Assembly: GCF_029436685.1 (NCBI RefSeq)
Contig: NZ_JAROCY010000009.1
Coordinates: 1 to 64,000 of the forward strand
DNA: 64,000 nt
Direction of reading: 5' to 3'
Source of the DNA: Novosphingobium cyanobacteriorum
GTDB taxonomy: Bacteria > Pseudomonadota > Alphaproteobacteria > Sphingomonadales > Sphingomonadaceae
Shown here one piece after another: positions 26,167-35,559 of the stretch (within the stretch, counting starts at the first letter, position 1; each line of letters starts with the position of its first letter). Under the pieces are notes generated by a model. That model was given only the letters and a program-made list of their open reading frames with translations. It had not been told where the DNA came from and searched no databases. A program made the translations under genes and the position numbers.

Positions 26167-26661
26167 ATGCACTTCACCGGGCTGCTCTACCGCGCCCTCA
26201 ATCCGGTCTGGTCCTGCGAACCGCTCTCGGGGAAGGGGGCTGCCCGATTTGGCGGACGGTTCAATTGCAGCGGACGACCGGCGCTCTATACTTCGCTCGC
26301 GCCCGAGACGGCGCTGCGCGAGGCCAATCAGGTCGGCACGTTGCAGCCGACAACCCTGGTGGCCTATCAGGCCGACATCGGGCCCTTGCTGGATGGTCGC
26401 GACACAGCCGCGCTTCAGCCTTTCGGCATGGCACCAGAGGAGCTCGCCGACCCTTCGTGGCGTGACCGGATGTTCTCAGGACGGCCCGTGCCGACGCAGG
26501 ATCTGGCCGAGGCGGCGATTGCGCAAGGCTTTGTCGGCATAGTCGTGCCGAGCTACGCCCGCGGCGCTCCTGCTGAAGCTATCAACCTCGTCCTGTGGGA
26601 TTGGGCAAAGCGCATCACGTTCGTAGATGACGACGACCGACTTGGCTTGCGCGCTCCCTGA
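26167..26661 (+). CDS. RES-domain toxin
   Basis: A 164-residue RES-domain protein. It includes the opening YRALNP, the GGRFN loop (KGAARFGGRFNCSGRPALYTSLAPETALREA) with the conserved Arg, Tyr and Glu that line the active site, and the closing WDW segment. RES toxins such as MbcT consume NAD+ by phosphorolysis, and ParT ADP-ribosylates a metabolic enzyme; which reaction this one performs cannot be told from sequence. The length is typical. It forms an operon with the antitoxin gene and sits between fecIR and the TonB receptor gene, interrupting an otherwise usual fecIR-receptor arrangement. Confidence 0.92.
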   Translation: MHFTGLLYRALNPVWSCEPLSGKGAARFGGRFNCSGRPALYTSLAPETALREANQVGTLQPTTLVAYQADIGPLLDGRDTAALQPFGMAPEELADPSWRDRMFSGRPVPTQDLAEAAIAQGFVGIVVPSYARGAPAEAINLVLWDWAKRITFVDDDDRLGLRAP

Positions 26662-28038
26662 TTTCTGCCAGCGAGTCCGGTAAGCTGATGCCTGCCTAGC
26701 TTTCGATCCAGCCGCCAAGCGAGGGACCAAGATACCACGAGGGGCCCTCGACGAAGTCGGCCGGGCGTGGCGGAACGGGCCCGTCGGGTTCACTCAAGAC
26801 ATAGGAATTGCCCTGCGGTACAGGCCGCTTGCCTGAGCGTGGGAGATGCCCCCACATCTGCTAACGAGGACGCATGATATCGAGCAGCCATTCAAGAACA
26901 TCCAGCATTTGGACGATGCCGCGCCCGACCAGCGGTTAGTATAGGTAGGGCTGATAGTCGTCGTACTGGCACGGCAGCACCTCGTCGTATTGTTCAAGGC
27001 ATTGGGCGTGTCCTGGAAAACCCCTGCAGCATCACAGCCAGCCGAAGCCACCGCACTTCGCCTATTTCTGTGCGAAGTCGGCCACCGCCTGCCTGGTCCT
27101 GGCGATTGGACGCCTCGGCCAACCGCTGCCGGGTCGTGTACCGGCGTGATCCAGTGGCTTTGGCGATGAGATGACGCGACGATGGAAGGAAAGCCGGATT
27201 TCAGATCTACGACCGTCTTTCCTGTCAGCGATTCCTGCGCCGGGGAGGGGCAGATGGCAAGATGCCGAAAACATCTTGACGGTCGGGCTGTTCGGTCAGC
27301 TTGGTGAAGGCCGAAGCAATTGACAAGCTCTTTGCCCGTTCGGTGCCGGGCTGACCGGCACCGAAACACAAATGTAGGCAAGCTGACGATCAAGGATGGC
27401 CTACTCTTCGAAAACCGGCAGGTGAGGGCGGCCAAGACCCAACAGAAGGATCGTCATGCGCGCTGGAGCGTGGAGGATGCCAAAGCAAAATGACGTAAGG
27501 CACCACTGCCAAGGCCTGCAAGTCAGCCGGCTCGGACCACGCGATGTCGTTACGGAAACCACATAGGCATAGATTGGGGGCAAGTGCATCTCCGAGATTG
27601 AGAGGGCAACGCTGCCCATGACCATGACGGGGACTTTGCGCCACGTTTTCCCGGCTGGTGAAAGGGTGGGCGAGCTCCGCATCGGTCGATCCACTCCGCC
27701 ATTTGCACTTCAGCTTCAGCACAATCGTGATCCATTGCACATCGGGTTTGCCTCGTTCTCCAAACATCGGACTCATACGATGCTCATGAAGCTGGCACGG
27801 GCGGTCGCCGAGACCTCATTCGGGCGTGCGGCGATCGTGCGGATCGGTTGAGAACGACCGATCCGAGCGAGGAAAGAGGAAAGCGGGCTTTTGAATTCAT
27901 GCGACCGGAGCGGCTTGCCGCCCCGGCGTCCGGCCCCCTTTCGCGAACCTTCCCGTGCAAAAAGATGTCGGGGGTTTGGTGCGGCCGGCGTCTTCAGCTC
28001 CAGAAAGCCCCCACGCGAGGGCAATCAGGGAGGTCTCC
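26662..28038. other. decayed DNA between toxin gene and TonB receptor gene
   Basis: About 1.4 kb. On the minus strand, short stretches read like former proteins, for example near 26880-26990 (QCLEQYDEVLPCQYDDYQPYLY, a stop, then a helical segment containing GRGIVQMLDVLEWLLDIM), but stops and frameshifts break them. No intact gene or element end was found. The receptor promoter must lie in the last few hundred bases. Confidence 0.4.
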
Positions 28039-30981
28039 ATGTTGTCACGTTCTCGTTTGCCTTCGTTTGTTGCTGTGCTGCTTGCAGGTGTCATCATACC
28101 CTGTGCTGCAAATGCACAGGCCGCGACCGAACACCGGATGGCCATCGCTTTGCCTGAACAACCTTTGGCCGCAGCTCTTGCGCAATTGTCTCTCCGGACC
28201 GGGGTAACTGTGCTCGCAAGCGCTGATGTGACGGCCGGAAAGACCGCGCCTGCGATCGCTGGAACGCTCACACCCGAACAAGCAATCCGGCTGCTGCTGG
28301 TCGGCACAGGACTTGAGGCAATCCGCAGTGGTGCTGGCTTCGCGGTCCGGAACTCCCAGTATGGCGGGCAGGTTGATGAACGGGCACAGGCCGCTCCGGT
28401 CCTGGACGAGATTCTGGTCACCGGTACGCGCATCCGCGGTGCCGCACCTGCCGGTGCCAACGTAATCGCCATCACGCGAACCGACATCGTCCACAGTGGC
28501 CTTGCGACAACGCAGGACGTCGTCGCTGCAATTCCCCAAAACTTCGGGGGCGGTGCGAACGAGGGGACCCTGGGCTTTACCCAGCGCAACGGAGCCACGG
28601 CGAACATCGGTGTCGGCGCAAGCGTGAATCTTCGCGGGCTTGGAGCAAGTTCGACGCTGACTCTTGTTGAAGGCAACCGCCTGGCCCTTGGTGCGGGTGC
28701 CAGCTTCGTCGATCTCTCGCTTATCCCCGCGAGCGCGATCGAACAGATCGAGGTGCTGGCCGATGGGACATCGGCCATCTATGGTTCTGACGCCGTGGCC
28801 GGGGTCGTCAATCTCCGCCTTCGTCGGTCATTCGAAGGCGCCGAAACCAGCGTTCGCTCGGGGCTCGCGAACGGCTTTACGGAGTTCCAGGCCAGTCAGA
28901 TTGCTGCCGCGAAATGGTCGCGAGGCCGGATCATGGTCGCATACGAGTATTACACGCGGGGGCGCCTGGGCTCGGAAGACCGGACTTATGCCAGTGAGGA
29001 CCTGCGCCCATTCGGCGGACCGGACTACCGCCAGCCCTATGCCAATCCCGGTACCATCATCGCTGCGGACGGATCGGTCTGGGGCATCCCGCAAGGGCAG
29101 GATGGAAAGGCGCTGACGCCGGAAAAACTCCTGCCCGGTGAACGGCGCTTGGGCGATGGCCGGATTGGTACTGACCTCCTGCCCCGAACTCGCCGCCATG
29201 CCGGCGTCATCGCGCTTGCACAGGACCTGTCCCACGACGTTACCCTTCGTCTTGACGGATTTGCGGCCGACCGCAGATCGGAACAACGCTACTTTGCGCT
29301 GAACGCGCCCGTGACTGTGACGTCAGCCAATCCTTACTACGTCGATCCGATCGGCACTGGCGAGCCGGTGAGCGTATTCTACGATTTCCGGAAGGATCTG
29401 GGCGCGCCGCTCAACAAGGCCCATGTCAAGAACTGGGCTGTATCGGGTGCGATCCAGGCACGCAGTGGCAGTTGGCGGGGCGAGTTGTGGGCCAACCTCG
29501 GCATCCAGCACGAGGAGCTGCGCGCCCTGAACGTGGTCAACAGCGCTCGTCTCGCGGTGGCTCTTGCGCAAGGCGACGCTGGCCGCGCATTCAACATGTT
29601 CGGCGATGGCTCGCATAGTCCGGCCGCCGTGATCGACGCCGTGCGGGGCTCGGCGATCTCCCGCGACCGTTCCCGCCAGATTGGCACGGGATTCAAGGTT
29701 GATGGTCCGCTCTGGAGCTTGCCAGGCGGCCCACTCGCGCTCGCTGCCGGCGTCGAATTCCGATCGGAGGCGTTCGGGGCTTCCAGCATCTACGACGACT
29801 ATGCCCTAGAGCCAGTCTCGTCCGGCGATCGCGGCTATCCGCTCGGGCGCCGGGTCGTGGCGGGGTACGCCGAACTGCGTGCGCCGCTGGTGGCGCCGGA
29901 GCAGGGCATTGGAGGGATCCGGCGTCTCGATGTCTCGATCGCCGGCAGGATCGAACACTATTCGGATTTCGGGACAACCGCCAATCCCAAGGTCGGACTG
30001 ACATACGAACCATTCTGGGGCATTGCGCTGCGCGGATCGTGGGGCACTTCGTTTCGCGCACCGGGGTTTTACGATACTCGTCAGGGTCCCGGCCTTAGCC
30101 AGATCGTGCCCCTGCCACTCGCCGACCCGAGCGCTTCTGGCGGGTCCAGCAACGTCGTTGCCCTGTTCGGCAACAACCCGGCCATGGGACCCGAGCGGGC
30201 GCGAACATTCACTGCGGGTGTGGATGTCCGGCCGCCGGCGCTGCCCGGCTTGTCGCTGAGCATGACGTGGTTCGACATTGGCTATCGCGACCGTATCGCC
30301 AATCCGGCTGCCGATGCCTTTACCTTCCTTGTCCAGCGCCAGCGCTATGCTTCGCTGATCGCAGCGGCGCCGTCACCTGCAACTCTCGAGGCGCTCTACA
30401 CAGCCCCGGACTTCTTCAATCCATTCGGCATTCCGGCATCTGCAATCTCCTACGTGATCGATGCGCGCAACGCCAATCTTGCACGCCAGCACCTCGACGG
30501 CATGGACTTCGACCTTGGATATCGCACCGCGCTTCCGCGCGGCTCGATCAGTCTGGGTCTTTCCGGCACATGGCTATTCCATATCACGCAACAGCTCACC
30601 CGCAGCGCGCCTGCGGTCGAGGCGCTGGGCACGATCGGTAACCCGGTACGATACCGGCTGCGCGGGCGTCTTGCTGCGGATCGCGACGGCTTCGGTCTGG
30701 CAGTCTTTCTCAATCATGGCGCGGGCTATCGCAACACGGCGGTAGACCCGGTTGAACGGGTAGCCGGCTGGACCACGCTCGACCTTCAGGCAAGCAAGGC
30801 GTTCGGCCTGGAGACCGGCGGTCTTTCCGGCACACGCCTGTCACTCAGCGTGACCAACCTGTTCGATCAGGACCCGCCTTACGTCAACAATCGCACGCCC
30901 TATTCGGCTGTCGGCTTCGATCCCGAGCAGGCAAGTGCCGCCGGGAGAGTCATCGCCGTGCAATTGGTCAAGTCATGGTGA
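28039..30981 (+). CDS. STN-domain TonB-dependent receptor of the lasso-peptide locus
   Basis: A 980-residue outer-membrane receptor. A signal peptide (residues 1-26, ending ANAQA) precedes an STN signalling domain at ~30-105 (MAIALPEQPLAAALAQLSLRTGVTVLASADV...). A TonB box-like segment and plug domain follow (DEILVTGTRIRGAAPAG, SVNLRGLGASSTLTLVEGNRLA), then the 22-strand barrel ending in TNLFDQDPPYVNN...RVIAVQLVKSW. The STN domain allows signalling to a FecR/FecI pair, here 3 kb upstream. GGGAGG precedes the ATG at 28039. Its stop overlaps the isopeptidase start. In astexin-type loci the equivalent receptor is thought to import the lasso peptide; the substrate here is inferred. Confidence 0.92.
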   Translation: MLSRSRLPSFVAVLLAGVIIPCAANAQAATEHRMAIALPEQPLAAALAQLSLRTGVTVLASADVTAGKTAPAIAGTLTPEQAIRLLLVGTGLEAIRSGAGFAVRNSQYGGQVDERAQAAPVLDEILVTGTRIRGAAPAGANVIAITRTDIVHSGLATTQDVVAAIPQNFGGGANEGTLGFTQRNGATANIGVGASVNLRGLGASSTLTLVEGNRLALGAGASFVDLSLIPASAIEQIEVLADGTSAIYGSDAVAGVVNLRLRRSFEGAETSVRSGLANGFTEFQASQIAAAKWSRGRIMVAYEYYTRGRLGSEDRTYASEDLRPFGGPDYRQPYANPGTIIAADGSVWGIPQGQDGKALTPEKLLPGERRLGDGRIGTDLLPRTRRHAGVIALAQDLSHDVTLRLDGFAADRRSEQRYFALNAPVTVTSANPYYVDPIGTGEPVSVFYDFRKDLGAPLNKAHVKNWAVSGAIQARSGSWRGELWANLGIQHEELRALNVVNSARLAVALAQGDAGRAFNMFGDGSHSPAAVIDAVRGSAISRDRSRQIGTGFKVDGPLWSLPGGPLALAAGVEFRSEAFGASSIYDDYALEPVSSGDRGYPLGRRVVAGYAELRAPLVAPEQGIGGIRRLDVSIAGRIEHYSDFGTTANPKVGLTYEPFWGIALRGSWGTSFRAPGFYDTRQGPGLSQIVPLPLADPSASGGSSNVVALFGNNPAMGPERARTFTAGVDVRPPALPGLSLSMTWFDIGYRDRIANPAADAFTFLVQRQRYASLIAAAPSPATLEALYTAPDFFNPFGIPASAISYVIDARNANLARQHLDGMDFDLGYRTALPRGSISLGLSGTWLFHITQQLTRSAPAVEALGTIGNPVRYRLRGRLAADRDGFGLAVFLNHGAGYRNTAVDPVERVAGWTTLDLQASKAFGLETGGLSGTRLSLSVTNLFDQDPPYVNNRTPYSAVGFDPEQASAAGRVIAVQLVKSW

Positions 30982-33077
30982 GCCGCTGGTTGCCAGCCCT
31001 GCTGGCGCTTGCCACGGTCTCGTCCCCGCTCCCGGCCCACGCCGGGGGTGGGGACGGGATACGCGCCGGTGTCGAAATGGCCCGGATCGACAGTCCATCG
31101 ATCTCGCCCGACGGCCGTTGGGCGCTCTGGCGCACTTTTCGTGCCTCAACCGATCGCAACGACTACACCGCCTGCTGGATGATTGCCCCTGTCGACGGCT
31201 CGGCGCCGGCGCGGCGATTGGCCGATGCCGGGGAAATCGAATGGCTCAATGGCTATCCCTTGCCGGGCACACCGGCCTGGAGCGAGGATTCCGCCAGCGT
31301 TCTGTTCCGCAAGGTGGCCGACGGTGAAGTGCAGGTGTGGCGCGCTTCGGCCGACGGAAACGGGCTGAGGCAGTTGACTCGTGAGGCGGGCAATGTGCGC
31401 GATCTTGTCGCGATTGAAGGCGGCCGGGCCATGCTGATCGCGCTTGGGCAGGACCGCAGGCGCGTCGCCGACGCCGAACAGGCCGAATACGATGCTGGCA
31501 CCAGGATTGATGCCTCGGTCGACCCGCAACGTCCGCTTCACCATGGCGACCGGATCGAAGGCCGTTGGGCCGCAGGTCGCTTGCGCGGCTTCTGGTTCGA
31601 ACAGGGCGGTATCCTTCCCGTCACCCAGCCCTTGCTGCGTCTGCTTGACCCGCTGACCGGCGACGTCCGTGAGCCGACCGAGGCGCAAAAGTCGCTTTAC
31701 GCACCCCCAGCAAAGGCTTTCGATCAGGAGGGCGACTGGTTCGTGACCGAACGCAAGACTGCGGGGGACGGCCGCGGTACGGCGCTGGTCCTCGCCCATG
31801 GACAACAGACAAGTCTCGTGGTTGTCGATGGCAATGGGCGAGAGCGGGGGCGCTGCCAGGCGGCGGCCTGCACTCGGTCCCGTTTGCGCTCGATCAGCTG
31901 GATGGGCAGCGCCGATGCGATCCTGTTCGAAACCCGCAACGGGCAGGGTGGCACCATCCTGTCGCGCTGGGACATCGCTTCAGGAAATGTGGCGGACCTC
32001 GCAGGCGACAGCGAAACCCTGACAGGTGGGGGCGATGGCGACGGATGCGCAGCTTCCTCCTTGCATCTCGTTTGCGTCGCAGCCGCTGCAGACAGCCCGC
32101 CCCGAGTTGTCTCGATCAATGTGCGGGATGGCCGGTCGATAACGCTTGGCGACCCCAATCCGGCGCTGCGCAGCGAACCGCCAGCCTTCGAGCGGCTTGT
32201 CTGGCAAGACCGGCACAACCGGTCATTCAGCGGCTATCTCGCGATGCCGATCCAAGCTCGCGGCCCGGTTCCGCTGTTCGTGACGTATTATGCCTGCAGC
32301 GGCTACTTGCGTGGCGGACTGGGCGATGAGTATCCCTTACGCGCCATGGCTTCTGCGGGCATTGCGACGCTGTGCATCAACCGCTACCCCGCTGATCCCG
32401 GTGTCGGGGGCAACGTCGCGGCCTATCGTATTGCTGCTTCGGGTATCGCCGCGATTGTCGACCGCCTCGCTCGGGAGGGACGCATCGACCGAGCGCGGGT
32501 CGGTGCCGGCGGAGTGAGTTTCGGCAGTGAGGTTGCCAGCTGGCTGGCGATCCATACGCGCCTGTTGCGTGCGGTCTCGATCGCCAGTGTCACGGTCAGT
32601 CCCACCTATTACTGGCTCAATGCAGTCAAGGGACGCGAAGTGCCGGCGGTGCTGCAAGCCGGCTGGGGATTGGGTAGCCCCGATCCGAGTGCCGGGGCCA
32701 GGTCTCGGAAGGCATGGCGCGACATCTCGCCGGCAATGAACGCGGACAGAATCACCGTTCCCGTCCTGATGCAGGTGCCCGAGCAGGAGTACCGTCCCAA
32801 TGTCGAAGTTCTCGCGCGTCTCCAGGCGGCGGGCCGCATAGCCGAGCTCTGGGTCTTCCCGCACGAAATGCACATCAAGTGGCAGCCGCGCCACCAGCTT
32901 GCCGCAAACGTGCGTAACCTTGAATGGTTCAGATGCTGGCTGCAGGGTGTCTGTACACAAAGCGCAACAGCGCTCGAGCGGGCAGAACCAAGTGCAAAGG
33001 CACCACGATCGCTTTGCCGATGGCTCGGTTCGTCTGAGAAGGGCAAGGGCGAGCCGGCTCAGCCAGCAACTCCCTGA
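30975..33077 (+). CDS. lasso peptide isopeptidase (S9 prolyl-oligopeptidase fold, AtxE-like)
   Basis: A 700-residue S9-family hydrolase with a signal peptide (MVSRWLPALLALATVSSPLPAHAGG), a beta-propeller region (~30-440: ISPDGRWALWR, WSEDSASVLFRKV) and a C-terminal alpha/beta-hydrolase domain. The nucleophile elbow GAGGVSFGSEVASW is at ~510-520, and the catalytic His is probably in HEMHIKWQPRHQ at ~630. The N-terminal ISPDG...YTACWM pattern and its context match AtxE-type isopeptidases, which cut the macrolactam bond of the cognate lasso peptide to linearise it. The ATG overlaps the receptor stop by 7 bases. Its 3' end overlaps the convergent C gene by 19 bp. Cleavage of this cluster's product is expected but untested. 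Confidence 0.88.
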   Translation: MVSRWLPALLALATVSSPLPAHAGGGDGIRAGVEMARIDSPSISPDGRWALWRTFRASTDRNDYTACWMIAPVDGSAPARRLADAGEIEWLNGYPLPGTPAWSEDSASVLFRKVADGEVQVWRASADGNGLRQLTREAGNVRDLVAIEGGRAMLIALGQDRRRVADAEQAEYDAGTRIDASVDPQRPLHHGDRIEGRWAAGRLRGFWFEQGGILPVTQPLLRLLDPLTGDVREPTEAQKSLYAPPAKAFDQEGDWFVTERKTAGDGRGTALVLAHGQQTSLVVVDGNGRERGRCQAAACTRSRLRSISWMGSADAILFETRNGQGGTILSRWDIASGNVADLAGDSETLTGGGDGDGCAASSLHLVCVAAAADSPPRVVSINVRDGRSITLGDPNPALRSEPPAFERLVWQDRHNRSFSGYLAMPIQARGPVPLFVTYYACSGYLRGGLGDEYPLRAMASAGIATLCINRYPADPGVGGNVAAYRIAASGIAAIVDRLAREGRIDRARVGAGGVSFGSEVASWLAIHTRLLRAVSIASVTVSPTYYWLNAVKGREVPAVLQAGWGLGSPDPSAGARSRKAWRDISPAMNADRITVPVLMQVPEQEYRPNVEVLARLQAAGRIAELWVFPHEMHIKWQPRHQLAANVRNLEWFRCWLQGVCTQSATALERAEPSAKAPRSLCRWLGSSEKGKGEPAQPATP

Positions 33078-34834
33078 CCTTCGCCAGACTGCGACACCTT
33101 GTTCAGCCGGGGTGTCGCAAGCAGATCCGTTGGGCGATCCGGGTAGTACCAGCTGCGCAGCCAGGCTTCCGTGTCGATGAGGGGAAGAAGGGCATGCGGC
33201 TTGGCGTCCCCCCGTCTGGCGACGGACGACAGGGCCTTCTCGACGATGTTCCGGTCGATAATCTCCAAGGCCGCGACGTGGCCGTCCAGAAGGAACGGCC
33301 TGAGGTCGGCACGGCACGCGGCAAGGGACTCGAATGCGAAGGCATCGAGGCCCCCTTTGGTGCGGCGCTCGAGTACACGGCGGGGTAAGGCACCACGCCA
33401 GGCAGCGCGGGCCACCGCGCGGTCGGAGCCTTGGGCGATCCACAGCCAGCTCGCAATCCTCAAGGCGACTTCCACCACCGGCTGACTGAGCAAGGGAAAG
33501 CGGGTCGGCGCGATCCGATGGCGTGGATAGCCATCAACGTGCGCAAGGCTGGCAAGAATTGAGCGAACCTGGTCGCGCTTGCCGGGCAGGACCCAGTCCG
33601 GTTCCTCGAGCCAGGGGTGGGCAGGAGGCACGTCGGGGACGGCGTCCTTCACAAGCAATGTCGTGACCCTGTGCCATGGCCGTACTGCGCGCGCATTCCG
33701 AGCCAGCCGATGGGCACTGCGTGCCACCGCCCAGACATTCTCGTCGTGGATTCGAGCGAGCGACTGGCAGGCTTGCCAGGCGCCGGAGCTCCATCCCGAG
33801 CGCAAGAGGAGGTCGGCTGCCGGTGCTGCAGAGGATGGCGAGCTAAAGACGCAGTCGCCACCCGCGCCAGAGAGGAACGCTGGTGCCGCCGTCTCTCTCG
33901 CGCGGCGCGCGAGCGCGGCGTCGGCGCCCCAAAGTATTGCAGGCAGACCCGAACGGGCGGTGCGGACCGGGGCCCGGGCGGCAAGTGCGCAATTGAGCGG
34001 TACGTCCAGTTCGTCGAGCGCAACGCCCGTGGCCTTGGCACTTTGACGAGCGTATGACCGCTCGTCGCCTTCGGCGTGGGCCGTCACCAGCGTTGCGGCG
34101 TGCGCCCTCACGTGCGCTTCGGCCAGTGCCGCCGCAAGCACGGACGAGTCCAGACCCCCCGAAAGCTCGAGAAGTCCCGGAGCGTTCTGCGGAGCGAGCC
34201 TGGCCACTGCCTCAATGATTGCGGTGCGCAGCATCGAGGCGGCCGTCTCCGGCTCGGTGATCTCGAGATCACGCGTCGTCCAGTCCCATGGCGACCAGCG
34301 CAGCGATTTGCGCCAGCCACCCGACACGGCCCGGTGCAAGCATTCGCCCCACAATAGCTCCTCGACTCCTTCGAGCCCTGTCTGCGCAGTCTTGAGATGC
34401 GCAAATGCGAGGTGGTTCGTCACGAACACCGGGTCGATCGCGGGCTGCCAATCCTTTGCGATCAATGGCGCGTCCGAGGCAAGGACCAGGTGCTCGCCGT
34501 GCTGCTGCATCAAGACCGGCAAGTGCCCCAGCGGTGCCCGCAGAATCCATTCTGCGTCGCCTGTGCCGGAAATGCCCACCGCGATGTAATTGCCCCAGCA
34601 TTCCCGGACCAGGTCAGCCGGGCAGACCTGGGCATCGTCGGCAAGCTCGGTCTTGCCAAAGAACTGGCCAAGGATCAGGCAGCGCGGTCGGCACAAGACG
34701 GGAAGATGTGGCGGGGCAAGGAGCCTGATGGCTGCGGAAATGGTGCGTCTCACCATGCCACTGCCGATTGCGGTTGCATCCCCGGCGGGATCGAGACCTT
34801 GTCCCAGACAAAGCCTGTAGCGCTCGGCATTCAT
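33059..34834 (-). CDS. lasso peptide macrolactam synthetase (C protein, asparagine-synthetase-like)
   Basis: A 591-residue asparagine synthetase B homologue. Its N-terminal glutaminase-like domain lacks the catalytic Cys2 (it begins MNAERYR), as usual for lasso cyclases. The ATP-pyrophosphatase loop SGGLDSSVLAAAL at ~225-237 should adenylate the ring-forming acidic side chain. The enzyme joins it to the Gly1 amine released by the B protease. The ATG at 34834 overlaps the B stop (ATGA), so B and C are translationally coupled, which rules out the longer frame from 35011. It is last in the luxR-luxI-phyH-gntR-A-B-C gene train. Confidence 0.92.
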   Translation of the reverse strand: MNAERYRLCLGQGLDPAGDATAIGSGMVRRTISAAIRLLAPPHLPVLCRPRCLILGQFFGKTELADDAQVCPADLVRECWGNYIAVGISGTGDAEWILRAPLGHLPVLMQQHGEHLVLASDAPLIAKDWQPAIDPVFVTNHLAFAHLKTAQTGLEGVEELLWGECLHRAVSGGWRKSLRWSPWDWTTRDLEITEPETAASMLRTAIIEAVARLAPQNAPGLLELSGGLDSSVLAAALAEAHVRAHAATLVTAHAEGDERSYARQSAKATGVALDELDVPLNCALAARAPVRTARSGLPAILWGADAALARRARETAAPAFLSGAGGDCVFSSPSSAAPAADLLLRSGWSSGAWQACQSLARIHDENVWAVARSAHRLARNARAVRPWHRVTTLLVKDAVPDVPPAHPWLEEPDWVLPGKRDQVRSILASLAHVDGYPRHRIAPTRFPLLSQPVVEVALRIASWLWIAQGSDRAVARAAWRGALPRRVLERRTKGGLDAFAFESLAACRADLRPFLLDGHVAALEIIDRNIVEKALSSVARRGDAKPHALLPLIDTEAWLRSWYYPDRPTDLLATPRLNKVSQSGEGQGVAG

Positions 34835-35496
34835 AGCGCAAGGATCGGCTTGAAGCGGCGGACGCGATCGAGCGGATCGGTCAGCACAAGGGAGCCGGCC
34901 TGAGCCCAGCAATGCGCTTCGAAGGGATACAGCTTGACCCCGAAGACCATAACCACCGCATGACCGCGGCGCCGTGCGCAGCGGACGAATGCAAAAGTGT
35001 CCGGCAGGCATCGTGGCTTGACCGGCGCCAACCTGCGGCCGCGATCGAACCGTCGTGCCAGGTCGATCAGCTGTGCCAGCGGACGGCCGCGCAGGTTTGT
35101 CGGAAATGTTTCGAGGAGACCGCGCAAGTCCCGGCGGCGCAAGTCGATGCGCGCCTTTACGCAGGCGATGGCCGCTGCGGCTTGCCCCGGATCAAGTACT
35201 GTCGACGTATCAGGACCTTCCAATGCACTCTCCTGCGCCTCGGTGAGGTCATCCATGTCCAGCCAGGGACCTGGCATCGGACTGTCAAAGCTGACGAGAC
35301 CTTTGCGGGCCAGTGTCCTGATGATCGGGTCGCACGGTTCGACAGGGCGCCCATCTCGCAGCGCGATCAATGTCCGGGCGGCGTGACCTTCGAACAGGCT
35401 GTAGCGGTCTTGGGTGAGGTCGAGAACCACGACCGAGCTGTCGAATGCAGCAAGTCCCGTTGCGTCGGCAAGACGGGCGAGAGGAACGTGAGACAT
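34831..35496 (-). CDS. lasso peptide leader protease (B protein, fused RRE and transglutaminase-like domains)
   Basis: A 221-residue fused B protein. The N-terminal ~85 residues are a PqqD-like RiPP recognition element (FDSSVVVLDLTQDRYSLFEGHAARTLIALRDG...LARKGLV) that binds the leader. The C-terminal domain (~125-221) is the McjB-type transglutaminase-like Cys protease: Cys in KPRCLPDTFAFVRCARRRGH, His in FEAHCWAQAGSLV, Asp in LTDPLDRV. It cuts the leader before Gly1 of the core. The ATG at 35496 is preceded by the hairpin at 35521-35551. It overlaps C by four bases. Confidence 0.93.
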   Translation of the reverse strand: MSHVPLARLADATGLAAFDSSVVVLDLTQDRYSLFEGHAARTLIALRDGRPVEPCDPIIRTLARKGLVSFDSPMPGPWLDMDDLTEAQESALEGPDTSTVLDPGQAAAAIACVKARIDLRRRDLRGLLETFPTNLRGRPLAQLIDLARRFDRGRRLAPVKPRCLPDTFAFVRCARRRGHAVVMVFGVKLYPFEAHCWAQAGSLVLTDPLDRVRRFKPILAL

Positions 35497-35520
35497 GGCA
35501 GGGTCAGTCCAGGAGAGAAA

Positions 35521-35551
35521 CAGGCGCACGGAGGCTTCACCCGTGCGCCTG
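35521..35551 (-). terminator. intergenic hairpin between lasso precursor and B gene
   Basis: CAGGCGCACGG (35521-35531) pairs perfectly over 11 bp with CCGTGCGCCTG (35541-35551), with a 9-base loop. On the minus strand it follows the precursor stop by 8 bases and is followed by TTTCTCTCC before the B start. Such hairpins in proteobacterial lasso operons raise precursor mRNA over processing-enzyme mRNA; partial termination is the likely role here. Confidence 0.7.
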
Positions 35552-35559
35552 TCGATGAT

